From contig OX439004.1 of assembly GCA_949316495.1 (NCBI GenBank), positions 932,501 through 996,500 on the forward strand: a stretch of DNA of 64,000 bases, given 5' to 3'. The stretch comes from Amphiduros pacificus (Eukaryota; Annelida; Polychaeta; Phyllodocida; Hesionidae). The position numbers and the translations under genes are program-made. How positions within the stretch are numbered: position 1 is the first letter of the stretch; each line of letters opens with the position of its first letter. Positions 62,803 to 64,000 of this stretch are shown here, in pieces. Below the pieces are notes generated by a model that was given only the letters and a program-made list of their open reading frames with translations, was not told the origin of the DNA and did not search any database.

Positions 62803-63396
62803 GAATTTATTTCAATAATATAGAAATTCTTATTCTATATTATCAATAGTGTTTAAACAACTATGAAACTGTAGAACTATTTTAGAAACATTCACACCAT
62901 TTCCAATATGTGATTTTTGCATATATGAGTACATGCATTGTTGGCTGATTTCACCGGAAAACAGAGAAATGCACATACAGGTGACACATGACACATGCCT
63001 TTGATTTCCAACCTATCAGTGACTGATATGGTTAAATATTGACAACACCACATTTTTAAGATCTTGAATATTGTTTTGGAATAAATAATATACCAATCTG
63101 AATTTATTTCAATAATATAGAAATTCTTATTCTATATTATCAATAGTGTTTAAACAACTATGAAACTGTAGAACTATTTTAGAAACATTCACACCATTTC
63201 CAATAGGTGATTTTTGCATATATGAGTACATGCATTGTTGGCTGATTTCACCAGAAAACAGAGAAATGCACATACAGGTGACACATGACACATGCCGTTG
63301 ATTTCCAACCTATCAGTGACTGATATGGTTAAATATTGACAACAACACATTTTTAAGATCTTGAATATTGTTTTGGAATAAATAATATACCAATCT
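62803..63396. repeat. Recent 297-bp tandem duplication
   Basis: 62,803-63,099 and 63,100-63,396 differ at about four positions by eye (~98.7% identity). No coding meaning seen. The rest of 62,400-63,940 holds no other recognised feature. Confidence 0.92.
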
Positions 63397-63942
63397 GATT
63401 GAATGTATTTAAGAATGAGCAATATTTGCAGGTATGTTTTAAGGTTTGATGAATTGTTATAACACCTTGGATAAGTACAGTCCATGTTTATTTTTAAATG
63501 TGGAACCATGCAAAATGTATATGAGTGAGCATTCTTGCCAGGAGAAAAGATCAAACATATCACCAGACCTTTGAGATACATGCTCGCACTGATACATTTG
63601 GAACTATTGCATTGCACTGGATATATTCATAGATGCTAAAGGTTGGCCTCATGATCAACTTACTCAAAGTTTAAAATCTATGATGAAATCTTGAAATTGG
63701 ATATATGTTATAATTTTTGAAAAATAAAATTGGAATATGAAGATTTCATATTTGTTTTCTGCATAAAGTTACTATTTTTTATGTTTTCTATGTTGTCAAA
63801 AAACATATTTATTCCTGTATGTTCTACTCAAACAATAAGATTTTATATAATTATGTTTAACTCCAATTTAAAGATTTCATCTTTTTTTTGTATCAAGTTT
63901 ATTATTTTATATTCGTCAGAATTCACAACAGACATATAAATT

Positions 63943-64000
63943 TGTGTTTGTTTGTTTGTTTGTTTGGGGTTTTACATCACTTTCAACATTATTTCAGTCA
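63943..64000 (-). mobile_element. SINE tail, cut by the window end
   Basis: (gttt)n followed by ggggttttacatcactttca, the 3' end of the same tRNA-SINE family in minus orientation. Confidence 0.85.

Overview
The window is animal DNA: AT-rich, with small exons inside long introns, consensus GT/AG splice sites, and many retroelements. Its mix of abundant tRNA-derived SINEs with a (CAAA)n tail, L2-like LINEs and an RNase-H-bearing LINE suggests a mollusc or another lophotrochozoan. That assignment is inference from style; no sequence here names the species.

One host gene on the minus strand fills most of the window (about 62.3 kb down to 13.7 kb). I read 28 coding exons whose splice phases agree from end to end; their lengths sum to an unbroken frame of about 1,377 residues, and the 5' end lies beyond the right edge. 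N to C the protein has a kringle, an F5/8C (discoidin) domain, two EGF domains, a short Cys-rich linker, a PAN/apple-like domain, a fibrinogen-like domain of the contactin-associated-protein type, nine more EGF domains, four thrombospondin type-1 repeats, and a Ly6/uPAR three-finger domain ending in a GPI-type tail. I know no characterised protein with this order.

Layout: 0-3.7 kb holds a 107-bp direct repeat, tRNA-like SINE relics and an unrecognised candidate exon pair. 3.7-13.05 kb is a repeat block bounded by inverted repeats; inside are a foldback palindrome, several minisatellites, a ~3.65-kb satellite array and a 372-bp MITE lying in the right arm. 13.5-22.8 kb holds the gene's 3' half (Ly6, TSP1 and EGF exons). 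23-27.9 kb is an L2-like LINE in an EGF intron. 28.4-36.7 kb holds EGF, fibrinogen-like and PAN exons with SINEs and a LINE fragment. 37-54 kb, one intron, is a four-layer nest: an old L2-like LINE, split by a SINE, split by an I-group LINE with RNase H, split by an L2-like LINE whose ORF1 carries a KH domain. 56.4-62.3 kb holds the gene's visible 5' half. The last 1.6 kb is an intron with a fresh 297-bp tandem duplication.

Most worth following up: the mosaic gene and a possible membrane/secreted isoform switch at its 3' end; KH-domain ORF1 proteins in L2-like LINEs; the nested insertions with readable target-site duplications; a minisatellite that repeats a splice acceptor; and the inverted-repeat satellite block.
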